A stretch of 64,000 bases of DNA from Sphingomonas trueperi (GTDB lineage: Bacteria; Pseudomonadota; Alphaproteobacteria; Sphingomonadales; Sphingomonadaceae), in the NCBI RefSeq assembly GCF_011927635.1, contig NZ_JAATJB010000001.1:62001-126000 (forward strand). The letters run 5' to 3'. The position numbers were made by a program, and so were the translations under genes. Shown one piece after another: positions 1 through 9,192 of the stretch. Each line of letters begins with the position of its first letter. Position 1 is the first letter of the stretch. The notes beneath the pieces were generated by a model. It saw nothing but the letters and a program-made list of their open reading frames with translations. It did not search any database and was not told the DNA's origin.

Positions 1-1646
1 ACTTCATCAAGAAGGAGGAGAAGCGCCGCCGCATCGCCCGCGAGACGATGGACATCTATGCCCCGCTCGCCGAGCGGATCGGCATGTACGAGTTCATGAA
101 GGAGATGCAGACGCTCGCCTTCCGCCAGCTCGAACCAGAAGCCTATGAATCGATCACCCGGCGGCTGGAGAGTTTCCGCGTCGAGGGCGAGGACCGGGTG
201 CTCAAGATCGCGTCGGGCCTCAAGCTGCTGCTGGGGCGCGGCGGCATCGAGGCGGACGTGACAGGGCGCGAGAAGCATCCCTACTCGATCTGGAAGAAGA
301 TGTCCGAGCGCCATGTCAGCCTCGAGCAGCTGTCCGACATCATGGCCTTCCGTGCGATCGTCGATACCGAGGAGGAGTGTTACCGCGCGCTGGGGGTGAT
401 CCACCGCCGCTGGCCGATGGTGCCGGGCCGGTTCAAGGATTACATCTCGACGCCGAAACGCAACGGCTATCGCTCGCTCCACACCACGATCATGCACGCC
501 GGCGACACCCGCGTCGAAGTGCAGATCCGTACCCGCGACATGCACGCCCAGGCCGAATTCGGCCTCGCCGCGCACTGGGCCTACAAGCAGAGCGCGGTCC
601 GCCCCGACACCCAGGTCAGCTGGATCCGCGACCTGATCGAGATCCTCGAACATGCCGAGAGCCCCGAAGAGCTGCTCGAACATACCCGCATGGCGATGTA
701 CCAGGATCGCATCTTCGCCTTCACCCCCAAGGGCGAGCTGATCCAGCTGCCCAAGGGCGCGACCCCGATCGATTTCGCCTATGCGGTCCACACCGATCTC
801 GGCGACCAGGCCGTGGGCGCCAAGATCAACGGCAAGGTGGTGCCGCTGCGCACCGAGATCGAGCAGGGCGACCAGGTGCAGATCCTGCGTTCCAAGGCGC
901 AGGAGCCGCAGCCCAACTGGCTCAACTTCGCGATCACCGGCAAGGCCCGCGCCGCGATCCGCCGCCACCTCCGCCACAAGGAGCGCGACGAGACGATCCG
1001 GCTGGGCCGCAAGCTCTACGAGGACATCGTCGCCCGCCTGCCCGTCGCCCCCGGTGAAGGCGCGCTCGGCGAGGCGCTCAAGCGGCTGAAGCTCGCCGAT
1101 GCGGAATCGCTGATGGAGGCGATCGCCCGCCGCAGCCTTACCGACCGGCAGGTGATGGAAGCGGTGATGCCGGGCTCGGCCAGCGGCGAGGACGACCAGC
1201 TGCCGCCGCAGCACCATGCCATCGACATCAAGGGCCTCACCCCCGGCGTCGCCTTCACCTATGCCGAGGATTGCTGCCCGGTGCCCGGCGACCGCATTCT
1301 GGGCGTGCGCAAGCCCGACCAGCCGATCATCGTCCACCGTATCGATTGCCCGAGCCTCGCCGATGTCGAGGAAGCCGATTGGGTCGACCTGACCTGGGGC
1401 GACAAGGCCGATGGCGGCGTCGCCGAGATCGCAGTGACGCTGAAGAACGAGCCCGGCGCGCTGGGCACCGTCGCGACTCTGATCGGCCAGCACAAGGCCA
1501 ACATCCTGGGGCTACGGCTGGATAACCGCGACACGACCTTCCACACCAACACGATCGACCTCGAAGTGCGCAACGCGGCGCATCTGATGAAGCTGCTCGC
1601 GGCGCTGCGCGCGGCGGACGCGGTGAGTTCGGCCGAGCGGGTGTGA
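1..1646 (+). CDS. rsh: Bifunctional (p)ppGpp synthetase/hydrolase (RelA/SpoT homologue), 5' truncated by window edge
   Basis: Makes and breaks down the alarmone (p)ppGpp in the cytoplasm and so controls the stringent response. The frame is open from base 3 (codon phase 3) and the first residues read FIKKEEKRRRIARETMDIYA. These match the end of the HD hydrolase domain, so the true start lies upstream of the window. The synthetase domain follows (MAFRAIV, then YISTPKRNGYRSLHT and EVQIRT), then a TGS domain (IFAFTPKGELIQLPKGATP), and a C-terminal zinc-finger/ACT region with CCPVPGD and a last ACT domain. Alphaproteobacteria usually have one long Rsh enzyme, and this fits. The internal ATG at 48 is not the real start. 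A GC-rich hairpin lies just after the stop. Confidence 0.95.
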   Translation, partial: FIKKEEKRRRIARETMDIYAPLAERIGMYEFMKEMQTLAFRQLEPEAYESITRRLESFRVEGEDRVLKIASGLKLLLGRGGIEADVTGREKHPYSIWKKMSERHVSLEQLSDIMAFRAIVDTEEECYRALGVIHRRWPMVPGRFKDYISTPKRNGYRSLHTTIMHAGDTRVEVQIRTRDMHAQAEFGLAAHWAYKQSAVRPDTQVSWIRDLIEILEHAESPEELLEHTRMAMYQDRIFAFTPKGELIQLPKGATPIDFAYAVHTDLGDQAVGAKINGKVVPLRTEIEQGDQVQILRSKAQEPQPNWLNFAITGKARAAIRRHLRHKERDETIRLGRKLYEDIVARLPVAPGEGALGEALKRLKLADAESLMEAIARRSLTDRQVMEAVMPGSASGEDDQLPPQHHAIDIKGLTPGVAFTYAEDCCPVPGDRILGVRKPDQPIIVHRIDCPSLADVEEADWVDLTWGDKADGGVAEIAVTLKNEPGALGTVATLIGQHKANILGLRLDNRDTTFHTNTIDLEVRNAAHLMKLLAALRAADAVSSAERV

Positions 1647-1659
1647 CGGATTGCCCTAT

Positions 1660-1680
1660 CCTCCCCCCGCCAGGGGGAGG
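1660..1680 (+). terminator. GC-rich hairpin after rsh
   Basis: An 8-bp perfect stem (cctccccc / gggggagg) with a 5-base loop starts 14 bases after the rsh stop. It has no T-run, so intrinsic termination is only a guess. It shares its C/G-run core with the hairpins at 6083 and 12021, so it may belong to a dispersed palindrome family. Confidence 0.4.
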
Positions 1681-1750
1681 AAACGCTGTGGACCTTGCCT
1701 AGATTCGCGGTACGCTGCCCCCAGCAAACACAGCATTTGGGGGAAAAGCC

Positions 1751-3556
1751 TTGGATCGTCGTACCTTCCTCGCTTCGTCGAGCACCGCTACCCTGGCCGC
1801 GCTGCTCCCCGCCGCGGCCCGCGCCGCCATGGCTGGCACCCGCGATGCCGAGATCAACGCCGTCTACAACCAGATCGTCGCCGAGCGTATCCAGCGCTCG
1901 CCGGAGTTCGCCACCTCGCTCGGCTTCGACAAGGGCCCCAACGCCGCGCTCAAGCACAAGCTGAGCGACGACAGCCCTGCCGCCAAGGCCCGCAACCTCG
2001 CCGATACCAAGGCGGCGATTGCGAAGATCGAGGCGTTCGATCCAGCCACCCTGTCCGAGGGGGCGCAGCTCGATCGCGAAGTGGTGCTCTACTCGCTGCG
2101 CAGCGCCACCGTCTCGCAGGACAGGTTCCAGATCGACTCGGTCGGCCGCCCCTTCCCGATCACTCAGCAGGGCGGCGCCTATTTCTCGACGCCCGATTTC
2201 CTCAACTCCAGCCACACGATCGTCACCCAGGACGATGCCGAGGCCTATCTGGATCGTCTCGATGCCTTTGCCGGCGCGCTCGACCAGGACACCGCGGACC
2301 AGAAGGAAGCCGCGGGACGCGGGCTGGTCGCGCCGGTCTTCTGCCTCGAGCTGACGCTCGCCCAGATAGCCAAGCTGCGCCAGGCCGATCCGGCCGCGAA
2401 CACCCTCACCCAGTCGCTGGTCCGCCGCGCCGCCGCCAAGCAGCTCCAGGGCGACTGGCAGGGTCGCGCCGCGAAGATCGTTGGCGAGAAGGTGTATCCC
2501 GCGCTCGATCGCCAATACGCGCTGATCAAGGACCTCCACGCCAAGGGCCGCCCCTCCGCCGGCTTGTGGGACGTGCCGCGCGGACAGGAAATCTACGCGG
2601 CCGCACTGGAGCAATGGACGACCACCAGCTTCACGCCCGATCAGGTCCACAAGATGGGGCTGGAGCAGGTCGCGGAGATCAGCGCCAAGCTCGATGCGCT
2701 GCTGAAGGCGCAAGGGCTGACGAAGGGCAGCGTGGGCGAAAGGCTGACCGCGCTCAACGAGCGCCCCGACCAGCTCTATCCGGACACCGCCGAGGGGCGG
2801 ACGGCGCTGATCGCGGGGCTCAACGCCAGCGTGCAGGAAGTCGCGGCATTGCTGCCCAAGGCGTTCCTCAACCCCAACAAGGCGCCGCTGGAGATCCGCG
2901 CGGTGCCGGTGGAGATCCAGGACGGCGCGTCGAACGGCTATTACACCCGCGCCGCGCTCGATGGGTCGCGCCCCGCCATCTACTGGATCAACCTGAAGAG
3001 CGTCGCCGACTGGCCGAAATACTCGCTGCCCGCGCTGACCTTCCACGAAGGCCTGCCCGGCCACCATCTCCAGATCAGCACCGCGCAGGCGGCGGAAGGC
3101 CCGCTGATCCGCAAGTTCGGCTTCTTCAGCGCCTATACCGAAGGCTGGGCGCTCTATGCCGAGCAGCTGGCCGACGAGCTCGGCGCCTATCACGGGCCGC
3201 TGGAGCGCGCCGGCTATCTCCAGTCCTTTTTGTTCCGCGCAGTGCGGCTGGTGGTCGATACCGGCATTCACACCCAGCAATGGACCCGCGAGCGAGCGAC
3301 CGATTACATCGTCCAGAACACCGGCTTCGCCCGGCCGCGTTCGCAGCGCGAGGTGGAGCGCTATTGCACGATGCCGGGCCAGGCCTGCGCCTACAAGCTC
3401 GGCCACATCGCCTGGACCCGCGCGCGCGCCAACGCCCAGAAGATCGCCGGCAACAAGTTCGATCTCCAGCAGTTTCATGAGGTGATCCGGCTGGGCGCGA
3501 TGCCGCTCACCATGTTCGAACGGCTGGTGGAGGAACGCGCCAAGGCCATGGCCTGA
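1751..3556 (+). CDS. DUF885 family protein, probable Tat-exported metal-dependent hydrolase
   Basis: The protein has 601 residues and starts at TTG 1751. This start is chosen because it gives an N-terminus DRRTFLASSS followed by an Ala/Leu-rich stretch ending in ARA, a twin-arginine (Tat) signal peptide. DUF885 proteins are alpha-helical, metallopeptidase-like enzymes. The hallmark HEGLPGHH is visible around residues 432-439 and is the probable metal/catalytic site. The usual family length is about 550-620 residues, so it looks intact. Substrate is unknown. The gene stands alone between rsh and the metal transporter, with hairpins on both sides. The predicted location is the periplasm. Confidence 0.85.
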   Translation: MDRRTFLASSSTATLAALLPAAARAAMAGTRDAEINAVYNQIVAERIQRSPEFATSLGFDKGPNAALKHKLSDDSPAAKARNLADTKAAIAKIEAFDPATLSEGAQLDREVVLYSLRSATVSQDRFQIDSVGRPFPITQQGGAYFSTPDFLNSSHTIVTQDDAEAYLDRLDAFAGALDQDTADQKEAAGRGLVAPVFCLELTLAQIAKLRQADPAANTLTQSLVRRAAAKQLQGDWQGRAAKIVGEKVYPALDRQYALIKDLHAKGRPSAGLWDVPRGQEIYAAALEQWTTTSFTPDQVHKMGLEQVAEISAKLDALLKAQGLTKGSVGERLTALNERPDQLYPDTAEGRTALIAGLNASVQEVAALLPKAFLNPNKAPLEIRAVPVEIQDGASNGYYTRAALDGSRPAIYWINLKSVADWPKYSLPALTFHEGLPGHHLQISTAQAAEGPLIRKFGFFSAYTEGWALYAEQLADELGAYHGPLERAGYLQSFLFRAVRLVVDTGIHTQQWTRERATDYIVQNTGFARPRSQREVERYCTMPGQACAYKLGHIAWTRARANAQKIAGNKFDLQQFHEVIRLGAMPLTMFERLVEERAKAMA

Positions 3557-3561
3557 GGCTT

Positions 3562-3593
3562 GGAAGATCCTGCCCGGGAAGGCAGGATCTTCC
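3562..3593 (+). terminator. Strong hairpin after DUF885 gene
   Basis: A perfect 13-bp stem (ggaagatcctgcc / ggcaggatcttcc) with a 6-base loop begins 5 bases after the DUF885 stop. No T-run follows. Position and stability suggest a transcription terminator or 3'-end stabiliser. Confidence 0.6.
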
Positions 3594-3630
3594 CACCTGC
3601 CCCAGCCCCAGTATGGTTGCGGCGACCGGA

Positions 3631-3651
3631 ACCGCCCGCCACAAGGGCGGT
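3631..3651 (+). promoter_or_regulatory. Small leader hairpin upstream of Nramp gene
   Basis: A 7-bp stem (accgccc / gggcggt) with a 7-base loop lies 27 bases before the chosen start of the Nramp transporter. It could be a leader structure. I see no conserved manganese-riboswitch core, so a metal-sensing role is not claimed. Confidence 0.25.
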
Positions 3652-3678
3652 TGCCTTTCCCGTGTCCGTGAGCCCGCC

Positions 3679-4995
3679 ATGTTCAAACTGCCCCGCACCG
3701 CTACCGCGCCCTTCTGTCCCTCCGAGGTCCGCGGCAGCGTGAGCGTGCCCGTGGGCCTGTCGCCGCTGGCCAAGCTGCTGCGCTATATGGGGCCGGGGCT
3801 GCTGGTCTCGGTCGGCTATATCGATCCGGGCAACTGGGCGACCGATATCGAGGCGGGCTCGCGGTACGGCTATGGCCTGCTGTTCGTCATCCTCGCCTCC
3901 AGCGCGGCCGCGATGGTGCTGCAATCGCTGTGCGCGCGGCTGGGCATCGCCACCGGCCGCGACCTCGCCCGGCTGGTGCGCGACCGCTATTCGCCGGGGG
4001 TCGCCAAGTTCCTCTGGGTGTTCGCCGAGCTCGCGATCATCGCGACGGACGTCGCCGAAGTGCTGGGCAGCGCGCTCGCCTTCCAGCTGCTGCTCGGCAT
4101 TCCCTTGTGGATCGGCGTGCTGATCACCGCGCTCGACGTGGTGATCGTGCTCAGCCTCAAGGGCCAGGGCTTCCGCCAGATGGAGGCGATCATGCTCGGG
4201 CTGGTCGGCACGGTGGCGGCTTGCTTCGTGGTGCAGCTGTTTCTCTCGCCCCCCGACGGCGCCGCGGTGCTGGCAGGCATGATCCCCGATCCCGCCCGCC
4301 TCGCCGACCCGCATGCGCTGTACCTGGCGATCGGCATCCTCGGCGCGACGGTAATGCCGCACAATCTCTATTTGCACAGCTCGGTGGTGCAGACCCGCGT
4401 CTCGGGCGCCGACGAGGCCAGCCGCAGCGAGGCGGTGCGCTACGCCCAGTTCGACATCATCGCCGCCCTGCTCGCCGCCACCTTCGTCAATGCCGCGATC
4501 CTGATCGTCGCCGCCTCCGCCTTCAATGCCAACGGCCATACCGGCGTGCGCGAGATCGAGGATGCCTATCGGCTGCTCGTGCCAGCTACCGGCGCCGCGA
4601 TCGCCGCGCCCCTGTTCGGCATCGCATTGCTCGCCTCGGGGCAGAGCGCGACTTTTACCGGCACCATCGCCGGCCAAGTGATCCTGGAGGGGTTCCTCGA
4701 CCTCAAGATCCCGTGCTGGGTCCGCCGGCTGATCACCCGCGGGCTGGCGCTGGTCCCGGCGCTGATCGGCGTGCTGCTGCTCGGCGACGGTGCGGTGGGT
4801 CGGCTGCTGGTGCTGACCCAGGTCGTGCTCTCCGCCGGGCTGCCCTTCGCGATGGCGCCGCTGCTGCTGCTCACCACCGACCGCAGCCTGATGGGCCGCT
4901 TCGCCAATCCCGCTTGGCTGCAGGCGATCGGCTGGCTGCTGTTCGCCGGAATCACCGGCGCAAACGTGTGGCTCGTCACCAGCCTGTTCGCCTGA
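3679..4995 (+). CDS. mntH: Nramp family divalent metal (Mn2+/Fe2+) transporter
   Basis: Proton-coupled inner-membrane importer of Mn2+ or Fe2+. The start at ATG 3679 gives 438 residues. An earlier in-frame ATG at 3613 would add 22 residues that look non-conserved and overlap a hairpin. The first transmembrane segment carries the metal-binding DPGNWATD motif, and a later one has MPHNLYLHS, the paired MPH motif of the family. About eleven hydrophobic segments can be counted. The neighbours do not suggest an operon: a strong hairpin precedes it and a glycosyltransferase follows 49 bases later. Regulation by Mur or Fur is typical in this group, but I cannot point to an operator. Confidence 0.9.
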   Translation: MFKLPRTATAPFCPSEVRGSVSVPVGLSPLAKLLRYMGPGLLVSVGYIDPGNWATDIEAGSRYGYGLLFVILASSAAAMVLQSLCARLGIATGRDLARLVRDRYSPGVAKFLWVFAELAIIATDVAEVLGSALAFQLLLGIPLWIGVLITALDVVIVLSLKGQGFRQMEAIMLGLVGTVAACFVVQLFLSPPDGAAVLAGMIPDPARLADPHALYLAIGILGATVMPHNLYLHSSVVQTRVSGADEASRSEAVRYAQFDIIAALLAATFVNAAILIVAASAFNANGHTGVREIEDAYRLLVPATGAAIAAPLFGIALLASGQSATFTGTIAGQVILEGFLDLKIPCWVRRLITRGLALVPALIGVLLLGDGAVGRLLVLTQVVLSAGLPFAMAPLLLLTTDRSLMGRFANPAWLQAIGWLLFAGITGANVWLVTSLFA

Positions 4996-5044
4996 TGCGC
5001 GCCCGCTCGACGGGCCGTTCCGGCAGCGCTACAGAGCGCGCGTG

Positions 5045-6070
5045 ATGAAACGTCCCCAGCTTTCCGTCGTCGTCCCCTGCTACAACGAAGAAGCATGTCT
5101 TGACATGCTCCACGGCCGCGTCAGCGCCGCCGCGCGCGCCGCAGTGGGCGAGTCGTATGAAATCGTCTTCGTCAACGACGGGTCGCGCGATCGCAGCTGG
5201 GAGGTGATGCAGCGCCTGTCCGCCGCCGACCCGCACCTCGTCGCGATCAACCTGTCGCGCAACCACGGCCACCAGCTCGCGCTCACCGCGGGCCTGGACC
5301 TGTGCGCCGGCGAGCAGATCCTGATCATCGACGCCGATCTGCAGGACCCGCCCGAGCTGCTGACCGAGATGCGCGAAACCATGGCCGCGCAGGGCGCCGA
5401 CGTAGTCTATGCCGTGCGCCGCAAGCGCGAGGGCGAAAGCCTGTTCAAGAAAGCGACCGCCGCGATCTTCTACCGCATGCTCGATCGCATCACCGACACG
5501 CCGATCCCGCTCGACACCGGCGACTTCCGCCTGATGAGCCGGCGCGCGCTCGATGCGCTGTTGTCGCTGCCCGAACAGGCGCGCTTCATCCGCGGCATGG
5601 TCGCCTGGATCGGCTTCCGCCAGGTGCCCTTCGTCTATGACCGCCATGAGCGGCATGCGGGGGAGACCAAATACCCGCTCGGCAAGATGATCCGCTTTGC
5701 GCTCGACGCGATCACCGGCTTCTCGACCGCACCCCTGCGCTTCGCCAGCCATGTCGGGTTGCTGCTGACGGCGGCCTCGGTGCTGCTGATCCTCTACATC
5801 CTGATCGCCTGGGCGATGGGGCACGCGATCCAGGGCTGGACATCGACCATGCTGGTCGTCGTGATCCTGGGCGCGGTGCAGATGTTCGTGCTGGGGATGA
5901 TCGGCGAGTATCTCGGCCGGCTCTATGTCGAATCAAAGCGCCGGCCGTTGTACCTTATCGCAGATGTCGCGGGGCCGGTGCAGGCGCATGCCTCGCTGGG
6001 GTACCGCCAGCAGGATTCGGGGACGATCAGCGTGTCGCCTCAGGCCCGGCACAACGACGCGGCGGAGTGA
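5045..6070 (+). CDS. Polyprenyl-phosphate-type family 2 glycosyltransferase
   Basis: Likely transfers a sugar from a nucleotide donor to a polyprenyl-phosphate carrier at the inner membrane (DPM1/ArnC/GtrB-like). The GT-A domain has the N-terminal VVVPCYNEE, VNDGSRDRSW and the DXD-containing DADLQDPPE at residues 96-104. Two C-terminal transmembrane segments lie around 235-257 and 270-290, as in GtrB-type enzymes. The 341-residue length is typical. A GTG three bases upstream (5042) is an alternative start. A GtrA flippase, a methyltransferase and a large GT-C-like protein lie close by. This suggests a lipid-linked sugar is made here, flipped by GtrA and transferred by the GT-C protein. Confidence 0.88.
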   Translation: MKRPQLSVVVPCYNEEACLDMLHGRVSAAARAAVGESYEIVFVNDGSRDRSWEVMQRLSAADPHLVAINLSRNHGHQLALTAGLDLCAGEQILIIDADLQDPPELLTEMRETMAAQGADVVYAVRRKREGESLFKKATAAIFYRMLDRITDTPIPLDTGDFRLMSRRALDALLSLPEQARFIRGMVAWIGFRQVPFVYDRHERHAGETKYPLGKMIRFALDAITGFSTAPLRFASHVGLLLTAASVLLILYILIAWAMGHAIQGWTSTMLVVVILGAVQMFVLGMIGEYLGRLYVESKRRPLYLIADVAGPVQAHASLGYRQQDSGTISVSPQARHNDAAE

Positions 6071-6082
6071 AATCTTCTATTC

Positions 6083-6104
6083 CCCCTCCCGCTTGCGGGA
6101 GGGG
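6083..6104. terminator. Palindrome between convergent genes
   Basis: A 10-bp perfect stem (cccctcccgc / gcgggagggg) with a 2-base loop lies between the converging glycosyltransferase and methyltransferase genes. Its place suggests a bidirectional terminator. It is nearly the same sequence as the palindrome at 12021-12046. Confidence 0.5.
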
Positions 6105-6125
6105 AGAAAAGGACGCAGCGCTACC

Positions 6126-6857
6126 TCAGCCCTTCGGCTCGGCGATCACGATGATCGACAGCCCCGGCGGCATCGGCAGACGGCCGAGCAGATGCCGCTC
6201 CAGCCCGAAGATCGTCTCGAACGCCTTGTTGAGCACGGCCGGCGGCGGCGAATCGTCGCTGTCGTCCTTGCCCATCAGCTTGCCGGCGAAGCGCGCTGCC
6301 ACCGCTACCGGGAACAGCAGCGAGTTGAACCAGCGCAGCTTGCGCCACTTGAGCCCCGCCTTTTCCAGCGATGCCAGCAGCGTGGCCTTGGAATAGCGGC
6401 GCTTGTGGTGATTCACCACATCGTGCGCGCTCCACATCCACTGGTGCGCGGGCACAGTGATCAGGATCTTGCCGCCGGGCTTGAGCACGCTGGCCATCGC
6501 CTTGAGCGCGGCCACGTCGTCCTCGATATGCTCGACCACGTCGAGCACCGCGATCAGGTCGTAGCTGCCGGGCTGCACCCCGGTCAGCTCGGGCAATGGC
6601 GAGGCGCCCACCGGCTTGCCCAGCCGCGCGCTGGCGATCGCCCGCGCCGCCGGATCGATCTCGATCGCGTCGACCTCGCCGAACGCGCCGAGCATCGGCA
6701 GATTGTGCCCGGTGCCACAGCCGATCTCGAGGATCTTGGCGTCCTTCGGCACCGCGCCGTAGCGCGCCAGATAGTCGGCGAGGATGTCGCGGCGGGCGCG
6801 GTACCACCAATGGGTGGAGTCATGCGCCGCCATGCGGTCGTAAACGATACGGTCCAT
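6126..6857 (-). CDS. Class I SAM-dependent methyltransferase
   Basis: A soluble 243-residue methyltransferase. The SAM-binding motif I ILEIGCGTGHNL lies at residues 43-54, followed by an acidic DAIEID and by DLIAVLDVVEHIEDD, typical of the UbiE/Methyltransf_11 fold. A C-terminal hydrophobic patch (WFNSLLFPVAVAARFAG) may touch the membrane. Its start directly follows the stop of the GtrA gene, so the two are co-transcribed and probably coupled. The substrate is unknown; a lipid-linked sugar or glycan is plausible from context. Confidence 0.85.
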   Translation of the reverse strand: MDRIVYDRMAAHDSTHWWYRARRDILADYLARYGAVPKDAKILEIGCGTGHNLPMLGAFGEVDAIEIDPAARAIASARLGKPVGASPLPELTGVQPGSYDLIAVLDVVEHIEDDVAALKAMASVLKPGGKILITVPAHQWMWSAHDVVNHHKRRYSKATLLASLEKAGLKWRKLRWFNSLLFPVAVAARFAGKLMGKDDSDDSPPPAVLNKAFETIFGLERHLLGRLPMPPGLSIIVIAEPKG

Positions 6858-7277
6858 TCAGCCGAAAACCCACAAGCGATTGAGTGCGAAAGTCGCGAAA
6901 GGCGTGACGAGCACCGCCGGCACCAGCGGCCACCAGGTGGGCCCATGGATCCAGGGGCCGGTGAGCAGCCAGGTGAAGCCCGCGTTGAGCACCATGCCCG
7001 TCGCCTGTACGACGAAGAATCTCAGTTTCAGCGCCGCATTTTCCTCGGCGCCGTGCCCCTGGAAGCTCCAGCGGCTGTGCATGAAATAGCCGAACACCAC
7101 CGCGACCAGAAAGCCGGCCACCGAAGCGGCGACCGGATGGATCACATAGGTGGCCAGCGGCCAGTAGACGGCGGCATAGACCACCGTCGAGAGCCCGCCG
7201 ACGATGACGAAGCGGATCAGCTGGCCCAGCACCCCGCTGGCCCGTAATGCTTCCACTCGCTGCAATACCGCCGTCAT
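6858..7277 (-). CDS. GtrA family membrane protein (probable lipid-linked sugar flippase)
   Basis: A 139-residue protein with four hydrophobic segments (LIRFVIVGGLSTVVYAAVYW, VAASVAGFLVAVVFGYF, FFVVQATGMVLNAGFTWLL, VPAVLVTPFATFALNRLWVF). The end FALNRLWVF is typical of GtrA. The family is thought to flip undecaprenyl-phosphate sugars across the inner membrane. The start at 7277 gives the usual length; the frame stays open far upstream but only as a shadow of the opposite gene. It is divergent from the GT-C-like gene, 60 bases away, and is followed directly by the methyltransferase. Confidence 0.85.
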   Translation of the reverse strand: MTAVLQRVEALRASGVLGQLIRFVIVGGLSTVVYAAVYWPLATYVIHPVAASVAGFLVAVVFGYFMHSRWSFQGHGAEENAALKLRFFVVQATGMVLNAGFTWLLTGPWIHGPTWWPLVPAVLVTPFATFALNRLWVFG

Positions 7278-7337
7278 CTCGCTTGCCCTCTGACCGGCGC
7301 TCGCCCTAATGCGCGGCAGCATCCGAGGAAAGCGATT

Positions 7338-9143
7338 TTGACGGCCAACATTCAGCGGCTTTTCCGCCTTCGAGACGAATTCGACCGCCACTGGCTGCTC
7401 TGGACGCTGGTCGCCTGGGCCTGCGTGACGGTGTGGTTCCTCGTCCAGCGCCAGGGCAACATCTACTGGCTGACGCTGGGCGACACCGACGACAATATGC
7501 GGTTGATGCAGGTCCGCGCGCTGCTGGCGGGCCAGGGCTGGTACGATCTGCGCCAGTACCGGATGGACCCGGCGCTGGGCGGATTCGACATCCACTGGTC
7601 GCGGATCGTCGACCTGCCGATCGCCGGGCTGATCCTGCTGCTCAAGCCCTTTGTCGGCATGGCCACGGCAGAGAAATGGGCGTGTGGGCTCGCCCCCCTG
7701 CTGCCGCTGTCGATCACGATGACCGGGCTCGCGCTCACGGTCCGCCGCCTCGTCTCGCCCTTCGCCTGGCCGATCGCGCTGGTGCTGCTGGTGAGCGTGT
7801 GCACCACGACGCTGCCGATGTACGCGCCGCTGCGGATCGACCATCATGGCTGGCAGCTCGCCGCACTGGCGATGACGGTGGCCGGCATTGCCGATCCCAA
7901 GGGCGCGCGCGGCGGCGCGGTCGTCGGCCTCGCCAGCGCCTTTTCGCTGTCGATCGGGCTGGAGCTGCTGCCCTTCTGCGCGATGGCCGGGGCAATCCTC
8001 GCGCTGCGCTGGGTGTGGGACGCGGCCGAGCGGGCCCGGCTGATGGTCTATGGCCTCACGCTGGGCGGCGGCTCGGCGATCGGCTTCGCGGCCTTCGCCT
8101 CCTATGCCAACCAAGCGATGCGCTGCGACGCGCTGACGCCGGTGTGGCTGAGCGTGCTGGTCGCCGCCGGCGCGCTGCTGGTAGCGCTGACGCTGGCCAA
8201 CCCCGCCGCGCGCTGGGTGCGGCTGGCGCTGGCGGTGGTTGCCGGCGGGCTGATCGTCGCGGGCTTCGTCCATTTCTTCCCGCAATGCCTCGGCCGTCCC
8301 GAGCAAGTCTCGGACGAGCTCTACAAGACCTGGCTCTCCAACGTCCGTGAAGCACGGCCGATCTACCGCCACCCGGCGGACGTCGCCGTACCGGTCGCGA
8401 TCGTCGCGGGCCTGGGGCTGCTCGGCGCACTGCTCGCGGTATGGCACGCGCGGCGCAGCGCCAAGCTGGTCGGCTGGGTCGCGGTCGCGCTGTTCACGGC
8501 CTTCGCCGCCGCGATGCTGCTGTGGCAGATGCGCGCGGCGCCGGGTGCGCAGCTGCTCGCGGTGCCCGGGATCACCGCGCTGATCTGGATTCTGGTGCCC
8601 CTGCTCGTGCGGCGGGGTCCGCTCTGGGTGCGGATCGGCGTGGCGGTGCTCGCCTTTGTGGGCGTCGGCGTGGTCGCCAGCGGGGTGAAGATGCCCTGGG
8701 CGAACAAGACCGCGCCCAGGCCCGGCAGCGACAAGGTGCGCCAGGCGAACATCGCCTGCACCCGCACCTCGCAGCTGCGCACGCTGAACGCAATTCCCGC
8801 CGCGACGATGTTCACCCAGGTCGATCTCGGGCCCCGGCTGATCGTGGTGACGCACCACAATGCCGTTGCCGGGCCCTATCACCGCAACGGCCAGGCGATC
8901 CTCGACGTCCACCATGCCTTTACCGGCACGGCCGACGGCTTCCGTCCGATCGCGGCGCGCCACAAAGCGGCCTATTTGCTGCTCTGCCCGAACATGGCGG
9001 AAACCACCGTCTACCGCTCGCACAACCCGGTCGGCTTCTACGCCCAGCTCGCCAAAGGACGGGTACCGGACTGGCTGGAGCCAGTGGCATTGCCCGACGG
9101 CTCGCCCTACAAACTGTGGAAGATCCGCTACCAGGGACAGTGA
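7338..9143 (+). CDS. Large polytopic membrane protein, GT-C glycosyltransferase-like
   Basis: A 601-residue protein with an N-terminal membrane anchor, about ten further hydrophobic segments and a soluble C-terminal part. After the first helix, a short loop reads GDTDDNMRLMQVRALLAGQG. This acidic DTDD loop placed between the first two helices resembles the catalytic loop of GT-C enzymes such as STT3/AglB oligosaccharyl transferases. The start at TTG 7338 is the only reasonable one close to the divergent GtrA gene. A role in moving a polyprenyl-linked sugar or glycan onto an acceptor is inferred from this loop and from the GT2 and GtrA neighbours. Acceptor and sugar cannot be read from the sequence. 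Confidence 0.6.
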   Translation: MTANIQRLFRLRDEFDRHWLLWTLVAWACVTVWFLVQRQGNIYWLTLGDTDDNMRLMQVRALLAGQGWYDLRQYRMDPALGGFDIHWSRIVDLPIAGLILLLKPFVGMATAEKWACGLAPLLPLSITMTGLALTVRRLVSPFAWPIALVLLVSVCTTTLPMYAPLRIDHHGWQLAALAMTVAGIADPKGARGGAVVGLASAFSLSIGLELLPFCAMAGAILALRWVWDAAERARLMVYGLTLGGGSAIGFAAFASYANQAMRCDALTPVWLSVLVAAGALLVALTLANPAARWVRLALAVVAGGLIVAGFVHFFPQCLGRPEQVSDELYKTWLSNVREARPIYRHPADVAVPVAIVAGLGLLGALLAVWHARRSAKLVGWVAVALFTAFAAAMLLWQMRAAPGAQLLAVPGITALIWILVPLLVRRGPLWVRIGVAVLAFVGVGVVASGVKMPWANKTAPRPGSDKVRQANIACTRTSQLRTLNAIPAATMFTQVDLGPRLIVVTHHNAVAGPYHRNGQAILDVHHAFTGTADGFRPIAARHKAAYLLLCPNMAETTVYRSHNPVGFYAQLAKGRVPDWLEPVALPDGSPYKLWKIRYQGQ

Positions 9144-9192
9144 CCCCGCGCCCGGATGGACGAAAGGGGCATGGCGCGGCTACAGCAGGCCC

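Noticed and set aside
1259..3478. 739-codon open frame on the minus strand
   Set aside because: It lies opposite rsh and the DUF885 gene, both of which have clear motifs. High third-position GC keeps the opposite frame open. The translation has no recognisable domain.
3601..3680. Manganese (yybP-ykoY) riboswitch before the Nramp gene
   Set aside because: Only a short 7-bp hairpin is present and none of the conserved aptamer words are seen; the space is too small.
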